Shown: in pieces, positions 34,172 through 43,400 of the stretch
How positions within the stretch are numbered: position 1 is the first letter of the stretch
Layout: each line of letters opens with the position of its first letter
Source of the DNA: Hymenobacter profundi
GTDB lineage: Bacteria; Bacteroidota; Bacteroidia; Cytophagales; Hymenobacteraceae
Direction of reading: 5' to 3'
DNA: 64,000 bases
NCBI RefSeq assembly: GCF_019334315.1
Contig: NZ_JAHWGL010000012.1
Coordinates: 1 to 64,000 of the forward strand
Made by a program: the position numbers and the translations under genes
Notes under the pieces: generated by a model
The model's database searches: none
What the model was told of the DNA's origin: nothing
Seen by the model: the letters and a program-made list of their open reading frames with translations, nothing else

Positions 34172-35860
34172 CTACGGCTTGTTGGAATCCACCACAATCC
34201 GCTTGTCCCGATTAGCTAGGTCCCAGGCGGTGTAGAACACCAAGCGGGCGCGGGGCTCCATCTTCTGAAACTCGATTTTATCGACTTCATCGCCAGCACC
34301 GTGGTAGTCGTCGTGTACGCCGTTGAAGAAGAAGGCTACCGGAATTTTATGCTTAGCGAAATTATAGTGGTCGGAGCGGTAGTAGAACCGGTTGGGGTCC
34401 TGCGGGTCGTTGAAGCGGAAGTCCAAATTAATGTTGTCGTGCTTCTGATTTTCCTCCTGCAAAATGGTGTGTAGTTCCGAGGAAAGCTTGTCTGAACCAA
34501 TCACATACACATAGGTAGGTTGGCCCTCGTGCTCCTTGTCGGTGCGGCCCACCATGTCGGTGTTCAGGTCGGCCACGGTGCTTTCCAGCGGGAATACGGG
34601 GTGGTCGGTGTAGTACTCCGAGCCCAGCAGGCCTTTCTCCTCACCCGTTACGGTTAGGAACAGGATGCTACGGCGTGGGCCATGGCCTTCTGCCTTAGCC
34701 TTGGTGAAGGCCTCTGCCATTTCCAGCACCGATACCGTGCCCGAGCCATCGTCGTCGGCGCCGTTGTTCACCTCGCCATTCGTGATGCCGATGTGGTCGT
34801 AGTGAGCCGAGAGCACCAGCAACTCGTCCTTCTTGTCAGTTCCTTCGAGGTAGCCCAGCACGTTTTCAGTGGTGAAATCCTCGGTTTTGCGGGGCGCCTT
34901 AATACTGAATTTGGTGGGCTTGAAGGGCGCCACCACCTGTTTGCCCGCCTTGGTGATGCTCTGCTGATACTTGGTAACGGCCGCAGCCGTAGTGCCCAAC
35001 ATCTTGTACCCTACCTGCGGCGACACAAAGAACATGGTAGCACGCGGCGTCTTCTGGGCATCCTTAAAAGCAATGCTAGGCCGATTGATGTAACCCGCCA
35101 TGCGCGCCGCTAGCTTCTGGAAGTTGCTGTTGGGGTTGAAATCAACAAAAAACACGCTACGAGCACCTTTCTGGATAGCCAACGCCGCCTTTGCCCGGTA
35201 ATCGGTGCCCCACTTGCTGGGGTTGCCGTCTTTGCCTAGCAATGGCTGATTTTGGGTGTTGGTGGGCTCCCCAATCAACATAATCAGGTCTTTCCCTTTC
35301 ACATCGAGGCCGGTGTAGTCGGAGTAGTCGTCCTGCTCGATGCCGTAGCCCACAAACACAGGCTGCACCGTCGTTTCCTGCTGGAAGGGCGAGGTACCCA
35401 TGCCGTAAAAATCCTGGAGCCACTGGTAGGTCTGACCGGCCACCTTCAGGGTAGCGCCATCGGCCCAGGTGCTGCGCTCCATGGTGAAGTGCTGTAGGTA
35501 GGGATTGTCGGAGCCCTGCACGGGGCCTGTCAGCCCCAGCTCTTTGAAACGGTTGGCTATGTATTCGGCAGCCATTTTCTGGCCTTTTTCGCCGGTTTCG
35601 CGGCCTTCGTACGCATCCGAGGCAATGATGCTCAGGTGCTTGCGCAAATCTTCCTGCGTAATGGTCTGGGCGTAGGTAGCGGCCAGGTCGGAGCCGGCGG
35701 GCAGCACCGTTTGCGGGGCCGATTGCTGGGGCGGGGTGGTAGGGGCTTCGGTCTGAGCGCCGCGCTTGTGCTTTACTTTAATTTTCTTAGGCTGCTGCGC
35801 CACGCTGGCCGTTGTGCAGCACGCTGCCAGCAGCAGGGTTAGGAGAGAGGGTTTGTTCAT
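34172..35860 (-). CDS. M28 family zinc aminopeptidase, secreted
   Basis: A 562-residue peptidase with a signal peptide (LLTLLLAACCTTASVAQ), a Lys-rich and Pro-rich spacer, a protease-associated domain around residues 170-300 and an M28 catalytic domain. The metal ligands can be followed: SAHYDHIG (His), NGADDDGSGT (Asp), TGEEKGLLGSEYY (Glu pair), NTDMVGR (Asp) and YYRSDHYNF (His). Such enzymes cut N-terminal residues from peptides in the periplasm or outside the cell. Confidence 0.92.
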   Translation of the reverse strand: MNKPSLLTLLLAACCTTASVAQQPKKIKVKHKRGAQTEAPTTPPQQSAPQTVLPAGSDLAATYAQTITQEDLRKHLSIIASDAYEGRETGEKGQKMAAEYIANRFKELGLTGPVQGSDNPYLQHFTMERSTWADGATLKVAGQTYQWLQDFYGMGTSPFQQETTVQPVFVGYGIEQDDYSDYTGLDVKGKDLIMLIGEPTNTQNQPLLGKDGNPSKWGTDYRAKAALAIQKGARSVFFVDFNPNSNFQKLAARMAGYINRPSIAFKDAQKTPRATMFFVSPQVGYKMLGTTAAAVTKYQQSITKAGKQVVAPFKPTKFSIKAPRKTEDFTTENVLGYLEGTDKKDELLVLSAHYDHIGITNGEVNNGADDDGSGTVSVLEMAEAFTKAKAEGHGPRRSILFLTVTGEEKGLLGSEYYTDHPVFPLESTVADLNTDMVGRTDKEHEGQPTYVYVIGSDKLSSELHTILQEENQKHDNINLDFRFNDPQDPNRFYYRSDHYNFAKHKIPVAFFFNGVHDDYHGAGDEVDKIEFQKMEPRARLVFYTAWDLANRDKRIVVDSNKP

Positions 35861-35906
35861 TCGTTGGGTCTTGGAGATTTTGTTTTTAGCAGAACGTTAT
35901 TCGATG

Positions 35907-35941
35907 GGTCGTCATTCCGACCAACGGGAGAAATGACGACC
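35907..35941. repeat. short hairpin after ispF, degenerate REP-like
   Basis: GGTCGTCATT and AATGACGACC flank a 15-base loop and touch the ispF stop codon. It may serve as the ispF transcript end, and GTCATTCCGA resembles the REP-like arms. Confidence 0.5.
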
Positions 35942-36420
35942 TATTGCTGCATAATCAGCACCGAAGCGTAGGCGGATACACCCTCGCGGCGGCCTACAAA
36001 GCCCAGCTTTTCGGTGGTGGTGGCTTTAATGCTGATATCCTCTTCGGCTATACCCATCACCTCGGCTAGCACGCGCTGCATTTCCGGGATATGCGGATTT
36101 ACCTTAGGCGCTTCCAGGCAAATGGTGGAGTCGATGTTGCTGATCTGGTAGTTTTTCTCGCGTAGCAGGCGCACTACTTCGGCCAGCAGGCGCTTGCTGT
36201 CAATGCCCTTGTACTGCGGGTCGGTGTCGGGAAAGTGAAAGCCGATGTCGCGCAGATTGGCGGCACCCAGCAGCGCATCGCAGATAACGTGGATGAGCAC
36301 GTCGGCGTCGGAGTGGCCCAAGGCGCCGTGCGTGTGCGGCACCTGAATACCACCAAGCCAGAAGGGTAGGCCCTCCCGAAGCTGATGAACGTCGTAGCCG
36401 AAGCCAGTTCGGATTTTCAT
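35941..36420 (-). CDS. ispF: 2-C-methyl-D-erythritol 2,4-cyclodiphosphate synthase
   Basis: Methylerythritol phosphate pathway of isoprenoid synthesis. From the ATG at 36420 it has 159 residues beginning MKIRTGFGYDVHQL, the family start with the zinc-binding D and H. Further motifs are LGHSDADVLIH, DIGFHFPDTDP and IKATTTEKLGFVGR. The 11 residues upstream in the open frame are not part of the family. Confidence 0.97.
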   Translation of the reverse strand: MKIRTGFGYDVHQLREGLPFWLGGIQVPHTHGALGHSDADVLIHVICDALLGAANLRDIGFHFPDTDPQYKGIDSKRLLAEVVRLLREKNYQISNIDSTICLEAPKVNPHIPEMQRVLAEVMGIAEEDISIKATTTEKLGFVGRREGVSAYASVLIMQQ

Positions 36421-36577
36421 AGGAAAAGCAAGGAATAGAAATGAAGGCCCCAAGATACGGCCCTCGCCAGACTCAGGGCATATGAGCGCGCAGTGAAAAA
36501 AAGTATAGTGAGGGTAAAATATTGCGCGGCGCTATACGTCTGCACCGGCAATAGAAGGAGTTGCTGAAAAAACAGAT

Positions 36578-36605
36578 GGAAACTTTGGAATCAATTAAAG
36601 TTTCC
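36578..36605 (+). promoter_or_regulatory. candidate TetR operator
   Basis: GGAAACTTT, a 10-base spacer and AAAGTTTCC: a perfect 9-bp inverted repeat covering the -33 element of the tetR promoter. This is where an autoregulating TetR-type repressor would be expected to bind. Confidence 0.6.
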
Positions 36606-36617
36606 GATGTACCTTTG
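36585..36617 (+). promoter_or_regulatory. promoter of the efflux operon
   Basis: TTG (36585-36587), a 22-base spacer and TACCTTTG (36610-36617). Transcription should start around 36622, only a few bases before the ATG at 36628, so the transcript is close to leaderless. Confidence 0.65.
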
Positions 36618-36627
36618 CAGCGTGAGT

Positions 36628-37239
36628 ATGGAAACGAAAGACCGGATATTACACGCTGCCAGGGAGTTGTTTATGCGTAACGGCGTCCGAAGCGTATCAA
36701 TGGATGACATTGCCAACCACCTGGCCATGTCGAAAAAGACCCTCTATAAATGGTTCAGCAACAAGGATGAGATTGTGCAGACCTCCATCCAGCAGCACCT
36801 TGTAGAGGAGTCAACCTGCGAAGTCCCTACCAAAGGCGCTGCGAATGCACTGGAAGAAATGTTTCAATTGATGCAGTGGCACCGACAGTTTCTGAGTGAA
36901 TTGCACCCCAGCATCTTCTACGATTTGCAGAAATACCACCCGCAGGCCTGGGCGCTGTTTGAAGAGCATAAAAAGACCTTCTTACTGCAAAAAATAATTG
37001 AAAATCTGGAGCGGGGCATGGCCGAAGGCGTGTACCGCGCAGATCTGGACTTGGCCGTGCTGGGGCGCCTGCGCCTGGCGGAAATAGACTTATGCTTCAA
37101 CCCCGATATTTTTCCGAACCGGCAGTTTGAGTTGATTCAGCTGCACACGGTATGCCTGGAGCATTTTTTACTCGGCATTTCCTCCCTGAAAGGTCATAAG
37201 CTCATCAACCAATACCGGCAACTAACAGAGGCCGAGTAG
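36628..37239 (+). CDS. TetR/AcrR family transcriptional regulator
   Basis: A 203-residue repressor with an N-terminal helix-turn-helix (VSMDDIANHLAMSKKTLYKW) after the usual DRILHAARELFMRNG helix. The C-terminal ligand domain is all-helical and not diagnostic. The open frame begins at 36607, but that ATG lies at the promoter's -7 box, so I place the start at 36628. It heads an operon with TolC-like, adaptor and RND pump genes and probably controls it, binding the inverted repeat just upstream. Confidence 0.92.
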   Translation: METKDRILHAARELFMRNGVRSVSMDDIANHLAMSKKTLYKWFSNKDEIVQTSIQQHLVEESTCEVPTKGAANALEEMFQLMQWHRQFLSELHPSIFYDLQKYHPQAWALFEEHKKTFLLQKIIENLERGMAEGVYRADLDLAVLGRLRLAEIDLCFNPDIFPNRQFELIQLHTVCLEHFLLGISSLKGHKLINQYRQLTEAE

Positions 37240-37272
37240 CCTCTCCCAAGTGTTCCCTCGCTCTTTTCTTAT

Positions 37273-38817
37273 ATGAAAAACATTTGCCGCCTACTGCTGC
37301 TACTTGCAGTGCTGGGTTTCCTGAGTCTGCACGAGCTACTGGCTCAAACACCAGCCACTGGTCAGCCCGTAGCCACCACTGCTCCCATGGCGCTGTCGTT
37401 GCCGCAGGCTATCGACTACGCCGTCAAGAATAAATCCACGCTCCAGTCTACGCGTATCGACCAGCAGCTGGCCGCCGCGCAGGTAGGACAGGTAAAGTCG
37501 CAGGGCCTGCCGCAGATAAATGTGTCTTCTTCCATAACGGACAATTACAAGCTGCAACGCTCCTTGGTTGACTTCGGCGCTTTTGGTGGTGGACAAGGTC
37601 CACTAACTGGTGCTGCCCTCACGCCAGAAGCGGTAGCAAGCGCACAAAACGGGCAAGTAGTGAATCTACCGCCTACCTACGACCCCTACGTGCCGGCGCC
37701 GCCTACGGCACTGTCATTGGGCTTTCAGTGGCAGGGCAACGCCTCTGCCTCAGCGTCGCAGCAGCTTTTCAACGGTTCCTACCTCCTGGGCCTGAAAGCG
37801 GCTAAAGTATATCAGCAGTTGTCGGTGAAGCAGACCAAACAGAGTGAAATTGATGTAGTAGAGCAAGTATCGAAAGCCTACTACAGCACATTAGTAGCCG
37901 GGCAACGGCTAGATTTGCTGTCGCGCAACGTGGCTCGCCTAGATACGCTGCTTTATCAGACCCAGAAGACATTTGAAGCTGGTTTTGCTGAGAAGCTGGA
38001 CGTGCAGCGTCTGCAAGTGCAGCGCAACAACTTGCGCATTGAGCAGCAAAATGCTGAGCGCTTGATTGAGCTAAGCGTGGCGCTACTGAAGTTTCAGATG
38101 GGCCTCGACCAGCGCCAGCCCGTGCAGCTCACCGATTCGCTGAGCACGGCCGTGCTGGATGCTGAGCGCCTAAAGCAGAGTCTTGTTCAGGCTGATGCTG
38201 ATTTCAACTATCAAAACCGCATTGAGTACTCGGTGCTGGAAACCCAACGCGACCTGGCTGCGCTAGATGTACGCAATCAGAAAGCCGGCTACTTGCCCAC
38301 CCTCAACCTGATTGGTGCCTACGGCTTCTTGGGTTCGGCCCGTTCGCTACCTACCTTAATGGAGTTTCGCGGAGCAGGTTCGATAGATTCAAAGACGCAG
38401 TTCCCCAACCAGAACTGGTTTGCCTTCGGCAATGTGGGCTTGCAGTTGCAAATCCCGGTTTTCGATGGTTTCCGCAAGAAGTACCAGGTGCAAACAGCTA
38501 AGCTGACGCTGAAGCAGGTAAATACGGGCTTTACTACCCTGCAACAAAGCATTGACCTACAACGCACTCAGAGCCAGACCACGCTACAAAACGACCTGGA
38601 TGTGCTGGCCAACCAGCGCGCCAACCTGGACCTGGCTACGGAAGTAGCACGGGTAGCCAAAATCAAGTTTCAGGAGGGGGTAGGCTCCAACGTGGAGCTG
38701 ATTACGGCCGAAACCGACCTGCGCCAGGCCCAAACCAACTACTACTCGGCACTCTATGATGCGTTGGTCGCCAAAGTCGATTACGACAAAGCCAGCGGCA
38801 CGCTGTACACGAAATAA
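37273..38817 (+). CDS. TolC family outer-membrane efflux protein
   Basis: A 514-residue outer-membrane channel with a signal peptide ending HELLAQ. The two OEP repeats of long helices are visible (ALSLPQAIDYAVKNKSTLQS; VSKAYYSTLVAGQRLDLL; FDGFRKKYQVQTAKL; TEVARVAKIKFQEGVGSNVE), with a proline-rich extracellular segment around residues 130-150. It forms the exit duct for the RND pump two genes downstream. An inverted repeat follows the stop codon. Confidence 0.94.
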   Translation: MKNICRLLLLLAVLGFLSLHELLAQTPATGQPVATTAPMALSLPQAIDYAVKNKSTLQSTRIDQQLAAAQVGQVKSQGLPQINVSSSITDNYKLQRSLVDFGAFGGGQGPLTGAALTPEAVASAQNGQVVNLPPTYDPYVPAPPTALSLGFQWQGNASASASQQLFNGSYLLGLKAAKVYQQLSVKQTKQSEIDVVEQVSKAYYSTLVAGQRLDLLSRNVARLDTLLYQTQKTFEAGFAEKLDVQRLQVQRNNLRIEQQNAERLIELSVALLKFQMGLDQRQPVQLTDSLSTAVLDAERLKQSLVQADADFNYQNRIEYSVLETQRDLAALDVRNQKAGYLPTLNLIGAYGFLGSARSLPTLMEFRGAGSIDSKTQFPNQNWFAFGNVGLQLQIPVFDGFRKKYQVQTAKLTLKQVNTGFTTLQQSIDLQRTQSQTTLQNDLDVLANQRANLDLATEVARVAKIKFQEGVGSNVELITAETDLRQAQTNYYSALYDALVAKVDYDKASGTLYTK

Positions 38818-38834
38818 GCTGTCTACGCTAAATA

Positions 38835-38947
38835 AGCTGATAGCTAGTAGCTGTTGGCTGTTAGCTTTTTTTTCAGATACTCCTCCTCATCTTATATGAA
38901 ACGCTCCTCCTTTAAAGCTATCAGCTATCAGCTAGTGGCTATCAGCC
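38835..38947. repeat. AGCTGTTGGCT-family inverted repeat, empty copy
   Basis: Arms 38835-38868 and 38914-38947 match at 28 of 34 positions. The loop holds the start codon of the adaptor gene, and the right arm is translated as adaptor residues 7-17. Confidence 0.85.
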
Positions 38948-40035
38948 TGTTCACCGCCTCCTGCGGTCAGGGCGACAAAGACCCGGCCGCCCGGTTGGCG
39001 GAACTCAAGAAAGAACAAGCCGCCACCCAGGCCAAAATTGCGGATTTGGAAGCCAAAACCGGCGCCAAAGAAGCCAACGCGGCCGCGCAGGCCGTGCCCG
39101 TATCAGTACTTAATGTGCAGCCCGAGAACTTTGCCAGCTATTTGGAAGTGCAGGGTAGGGCCGATTTTGATGAGAATGCCAACGTGTCGCCGCGGGCGCC
39201 GGGCACTATCACCAGCATCCGCGTGCAGCGCGGCGACCGGGTAGGCAAAGGCCAGATTCTGGCTACTCTAGACGCGGCGGTGCTGGAATCCGGTATTGCT
39301 GAGCTGCGCACCCGCATGGACCTGGCCCGCGTGATCTACGAAAAGCAGAAGCGCCTCTGGGACCAGGAAATCGGGACCGAAGTACAGTATTTGCAGGCCA
39401 AAAACAACTATGAGGCCCTGAAAAACAACCTCACCACCCAGCAGCGGCAGCGCGACCAGTACAACGTGCGGGCGCCCTTCGCAGGCACCGTGGATGACGT
39501 GCCAGCCAAGGTAGGGGAGTCGTCGGGACCTGGCTCGCCGGTGGTGCGCCTGCTCAGCGGCAGTAGCGGCAAGATTGTGGCTGACATCTCGGAAGCCTAC
39601 TCCAACAACATCAAGCCCGGCGACAAGGCCTTGGTGAGCATCCCCGACATGGGCGAGGAGAATATTTCCGCTACGGTGCGTACGGTCAGCAGCATCATCA
39701 ACCCCACCAGCCGCACATTCACCATTGAGTTGCGCCTGAATAGCTCAGCCGCTGTGAAGCTGCGCCCCAACATGGTGGCCACCGTACGCATCCAGAACTA
39801 TAACAGCCAGAACGCCACCGTGCTGCCCGTAGACTTGGTGCAGCGCGACGAGCAGAATAGCTATGTGTACGTGGTAGAAAATAAAGGCCAGCAAAAAATA
39901 GCTGCCAAGCGCGTTATCGAAACCGGCGCCACTTACAACGGTAAAGTGGAGGTAACCAGCGGTTTGAAAGCGGATGATCAGGTAGTATCAGCGGGCTATC
40001 AGAATTTAAACCCCGGCCAAATAGTTAGCTTATAG
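38896..40035 (+). CDS. RND efflux periplasmic adaptor (membrane fusion protein)
   Basis: A 379-residue lipoprotein that joins the pump to the TolC-like channel. The ATG at 38896 gives a lipoprotein signal ending LFTASC; an upstream TTG would add 14 residues. A coiled coil ([19 protein letters not shown]) precedes the lipoyl half-motifs ([40 protein letters not shown]) and a beta-barrel domain ([14 protein letters not shown]). Part of the signal peptide is encoded by a repeat arm, and the last codons and stop lie in the arm of a second repeat. Confidence 0.93.
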   Translation: MKRSSFKAISYQLVAISLFTASCGQGDKDPAARLAELKKEQAATQAKIADLEAKTGAKEANAAAQAVPVSVLNVQPENFASYLEVQGRADFDENANVSPRAPGTITSIRVQRGDRVGKGQILATLDAAVLESGIAELRTRMDLARVIYEKQKRLWDQEIGTEVQYLQAKNNYEALKNNLTTQQRQRDQYNVRAPFAGTVDDVPAKVGESSGPGSPVVRLLSGSSGKIVADISEAYSNNIKPGDKALVSIPDMGEENISATVRTVSSIINPTSRTFTIELRLNSSAAVKLRPNMVATVRIQNYNSQNATVLPVDLVQRDEQNSYVYVVENKGQQKIAAKRVIETGATYNGKVEVTSGLKADDQVVSAGYQNLNPGQIVSL

Positions 40036-40059
40036 CTGCTGGCTGTTAGCTATTAGCTT
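40025..40059. repeat. left inverted repeat flanking the four-helix-bundle gene
   Basis: A 35-base arm matching the complement of 40445-40479 at 30 positions. It contains the adaptor gene's stop codon TAG (40033-40035). Confidence 0.88.
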
Positions 40060-40086
40060 CATAAGTGTAAGCGAAAAGCTACGTAA

Positions 40087-40479
40087 ATGAAAAATTATAA
40101 GGAATTGCGGGTTTGGCAGCAAGGGCTACGGATTGTAGGCTTTGCGTACGAGGTAGCCCGTCAGTTGCCGCGCGAGGAAACGTACGGTTTGCGTAGTCAG
40201 ATGACGCGGACGGCCATTTCAATTCCGTCAAACATAGCCGAAGGTAGTAGTCGCACCAGCGAATTGGAGTATAAGCACTTTCTGGAAATTGCGTTAGGCT
40301 CTTGCTTTGAACTTGATACGCAACTCATCGCGGCTATCCAATTAGGGTTTATTGAACTGCCACCAGACCATCCACTTCCTACTCTTCTAGAAGAAGAAAT
40401 AAAGATGCTACACGGCTTCATTAGTCGTCTGTCTTCTACTTCAAAAGCTATTAGCCAACAGCTAGCAGCTAACAGCTAA
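40087..40479 (+). CDS. four-helix-bundle protein, 23S rRNA intervening-sequence family
   Basis: A 130-residue helical protein of the S23/IVP type (the family that also contains the accessory Avd protein of diversity-generating retroelements). Signature sequences are YKELRVWQQGLRIV, GLRSQMTRTAISIPSNIAEG and FLEIALGSCFELDTQL. It has no link to drug efflux yet sits inside the efflux operon, 51 bases after the adaptor and 8 before the pump. It is bracketed by inverted repeats, and the right repeat encodes its last residues (AISQQLAANS) and stop codon, so gene and repeats appear to be one unit. Molecular function is not established for free-standing members. Confidence 0.93.
   Translation: MKNYKELRVWQQGLRIVGFAYEVARQLPREETYGLRSQMTRTAISIPSNIAEGSSRTSELEYKHFLEIALGSCFELDTQLIAAIQLGFIELPPDHPLPTLLEEEIKMLHGFISRLSSTSKAISQQLAANS
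40445..40479. repeat. right inverted repeat flanking the four-helix-bundle gene
   Basis: Complement of the arm at 40025-40059 with five mismatches in 35. It is read as the end of the four-helix-bundle gene and finishes exactly with its TAA stop codon. Confidence 0.88.
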
Positions 40480-40487
40480 AGAAAGCC

Positions 40488-43400
40488 ATGCAGGATATAG
40501 AAAAAGAATTTGGGCCCACCAGTTGGTCCATCAATAACAAGACGAGTATCTACATCATCACGCTGATCTTGTGTATCGCGGGGGTGTTTGCGTACATCAA
40601 GCTCGGCAAGGAGAAGTTTCCGGATATCGTGATTCCGCGCATCATCGTGGCCACGGTGTACCCCGGCACCTCGCCCACCGACATTGAAAACCTGGTGACG
40701 CGCCAACTCGAAAAGGAGATTAAGAGCGTGAATGGGGTGAAGAAAATCAACTCCACCTCCAACCAGGACTACGCCATTGTGGACGTAGAATTCAACTCTG
40801 GCGTGGATGTACAGTATGCCAAGCAGCTCATCAAGGACGCCGTAGACAAGGCTTCCAGCGAGCTGCCCAACGACTTGCCGGCCCCGCCCACGGTGCAGGA
40901 GGTGAATATCTCCGAGCAGCCAATTATGTACATCAACCTGGCTGGCAACCTGCCCCTGAGCCAGTTGAAAAGCTACGCCGACGACTTTCAGGACAAGATT
41001 GAAGCCCTACCCGAAATCACGCGGGTAGACATTGTGGGTGCCCTGGAGCAACAAGTGAACGTAGACGTGGACCTGAACCGCCTGCGCGCTTCCCGCCTCA
41101 GCTTCACCGACATCAGCAACGCCATTGCCCGCGAGAACATCACCATCTCGGGTGGCTCGGTGGACGTGGGCGACCAGAAACGCGCCGTGCGCGTGGCTGG
41201 GCAGTACGCCAACGCCGCCAACATTGCCGATATCCAGATCAAGAACCTGAACGGTTCGGCCATTCGCCTGGGCGATATTGCCACGGTGACCGATGCTTTT
41301 AAAGACCGCGAATCCTACGCTCGTCTGGATGGCAAAACCGCCATTACCCTGAACGTGGTAAAGCGTCAGGGTGAAAACCTGATTGAAGCTTCGGATAAAA
41401 TTAAAACGATTATTGCTGATGCCGAGCAGACCCTACCCAAGGAGCTGACCATCACCGTGACGGGCGACACCTCGAACGACACCCGCGTGACGCTCAACGA
41501 CTTGATCAATACCATTATCATCGGCTTCCTGCTGGTAACGCTGATTCTGATGTTCTTCATGGGCACTACCAACGCACTGTTCGTGGGTTTGTCGGTGCCG
41601 CTGTCGATGTTCCTGGCCTTCGTGCTGCTGCCTACCCTCGATTTCTCGCTGAACATGATTGTGCTTTTCGCCTTCCTGCTGGCGCTGGGTATTGTGGTGG
41701 ACGACGCCATTGTGGTAATTGAAAACACCCACCGCCTACTGCACGAGCACCCCGAGATGACCACGGCCCAGGCCGCCAAGTATGCTGCTGGTGAGGTGTT
41801 TGTACCCGTGCTGGCCGGTACCCTGACAACGGTAGCACCCTTCGTGCCGCTGATGTTCTGGCCGGGTATTGTGGGCTCGTTCATGTTCTACCTCCCTGTC
41901 ACGCTGATTCTTACGCTGATGTCGTCGCTCATCGTGGCCTTCATTATGAACCCGGTATTTGCCGTGTCGTTCATGGAGCGCGAGGAAAACCACGGCGGCA
42001 AGGTGGTAGCGTGGCGCGAGTTGTCTACACTGGCTAAGCTGTCGATTGGTGCTGTGGCAGTCATTGCGGTCATTGGCTACCTCAGCGGCTCTACCTTCCT
42101 GGGCAACCTAATGCTGACGCTGCTGGCCTTCATTTTCCTGAACAACTACGTGTTGGTGAAGCTGATTGCCGGCTTCCAAATGAAAGTGCTGCCCCGCTTC
42201 CAAAATGGTTACCAAAGCCTGGTACGCTGGGCGCTCAACTGGCCGATAGCCATTATGGTAAGCATGTTGGTGCTGTTTGTAGTGGCGTTCTTCGCCGTGG
42301 GCGCCCGCTCGCCCAAGGTGGAATTCTTCCCCAGCGGTGACCCCAAATTCATCTACACCTACCTGAAAATGCCAGTGGGCACACGGGTAGAGGTAACGGA
42401 CTCGGTGGCCCGCATTCTAGAGCGCCGCATTTACGGCGTGATTGGCCGTGAAAACCACGACGTAGAATCGGTGATTACCAACGTGGCCATCGGCGCCGGC
42501 GACCCTGGCGAAGCTACAGCTACCGGTGTGTCGCAGTCCAACCTGGCGAAGATTGGCGTGGCGTTCAAGGAAACCAGCGAGCGGACCGGTCCGGCCACCA
42601 GCGAGTACATGAACAAGATTCGGGAGGTGGTGAAAGGCATTCCGGGCGCCGAAATTTCGGTGGATAAGGAAGCTAGCGGCCCGCCCGTGGGTAAGGAAAT
42701 TGCCATCGAAGTAGCCGGCGACGACTATCCTACCCTCGCCAAGCTCTCCAAGAAAGTGACGCGCTATGTCGATTCGCTCAACATTGGCGGTATCGAGCAG
42801 CTGCGTTCCAACTTGGAAGACCGCAACCCCGAAATTGCCGTTGACATCAACCGGACCCGCGCCAACCGCGAGGGCATCAGCACGGCCCAGATTGGCTCCG
42901 AGGTGCGCACGGCCATCTACGGCTTCGAGGCCAGCAAATTCAAGACTCCTGATGATGAATATCCCATCCAGGTGCGCTACGCTGAGCCCTACCGCAACGA
43001 CGTGGACGCCATCCTGAACTCGCCCCTGACCTTCCGCGATGCTACTGGCCAGGTGCGCCAGGTGCCCATCTCGTCGGTTGCCGACGTGAAATACGGCACC
43101 ACCTACGGCGGCATCAAGCGCAAGGACACCAAGCGCGTGATTACGATTTCCTCCAACGTGCTGGGTGGTTTCACCGGCCCCGACGTGGTGCGCAACATCG
43201 AGCAGGCGCTGAAATCCTTCCCTACCCCGCCCGGCTACACCATCCGAATGGGTGGCGCGCAGGAAGACCAGCAGGAAACCAGTTCGTTCCTAGGAATTGC
43301 CGCCATTGGCGCCATCGGCCTGATTTTCTTGGTGCTGGTTACGCAGTTCAACTCGGTGAGCAAGCCTATCATCATCCTCACGGAAATTATTTTCTCCGTA

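Noticed and set aside
36607..36627. Upstream start codon for the TetR gene at 36607
   Set aside because: It overlaps the promoter -7 box TACCTTTG, so it would not be transcribed.
40087..40479. Avd protein of a diversity-generating retroelement
   Set aside because: No reverse transcriptase, template repeat or variable repeat is near; the protein fits the general S23/IVP family.
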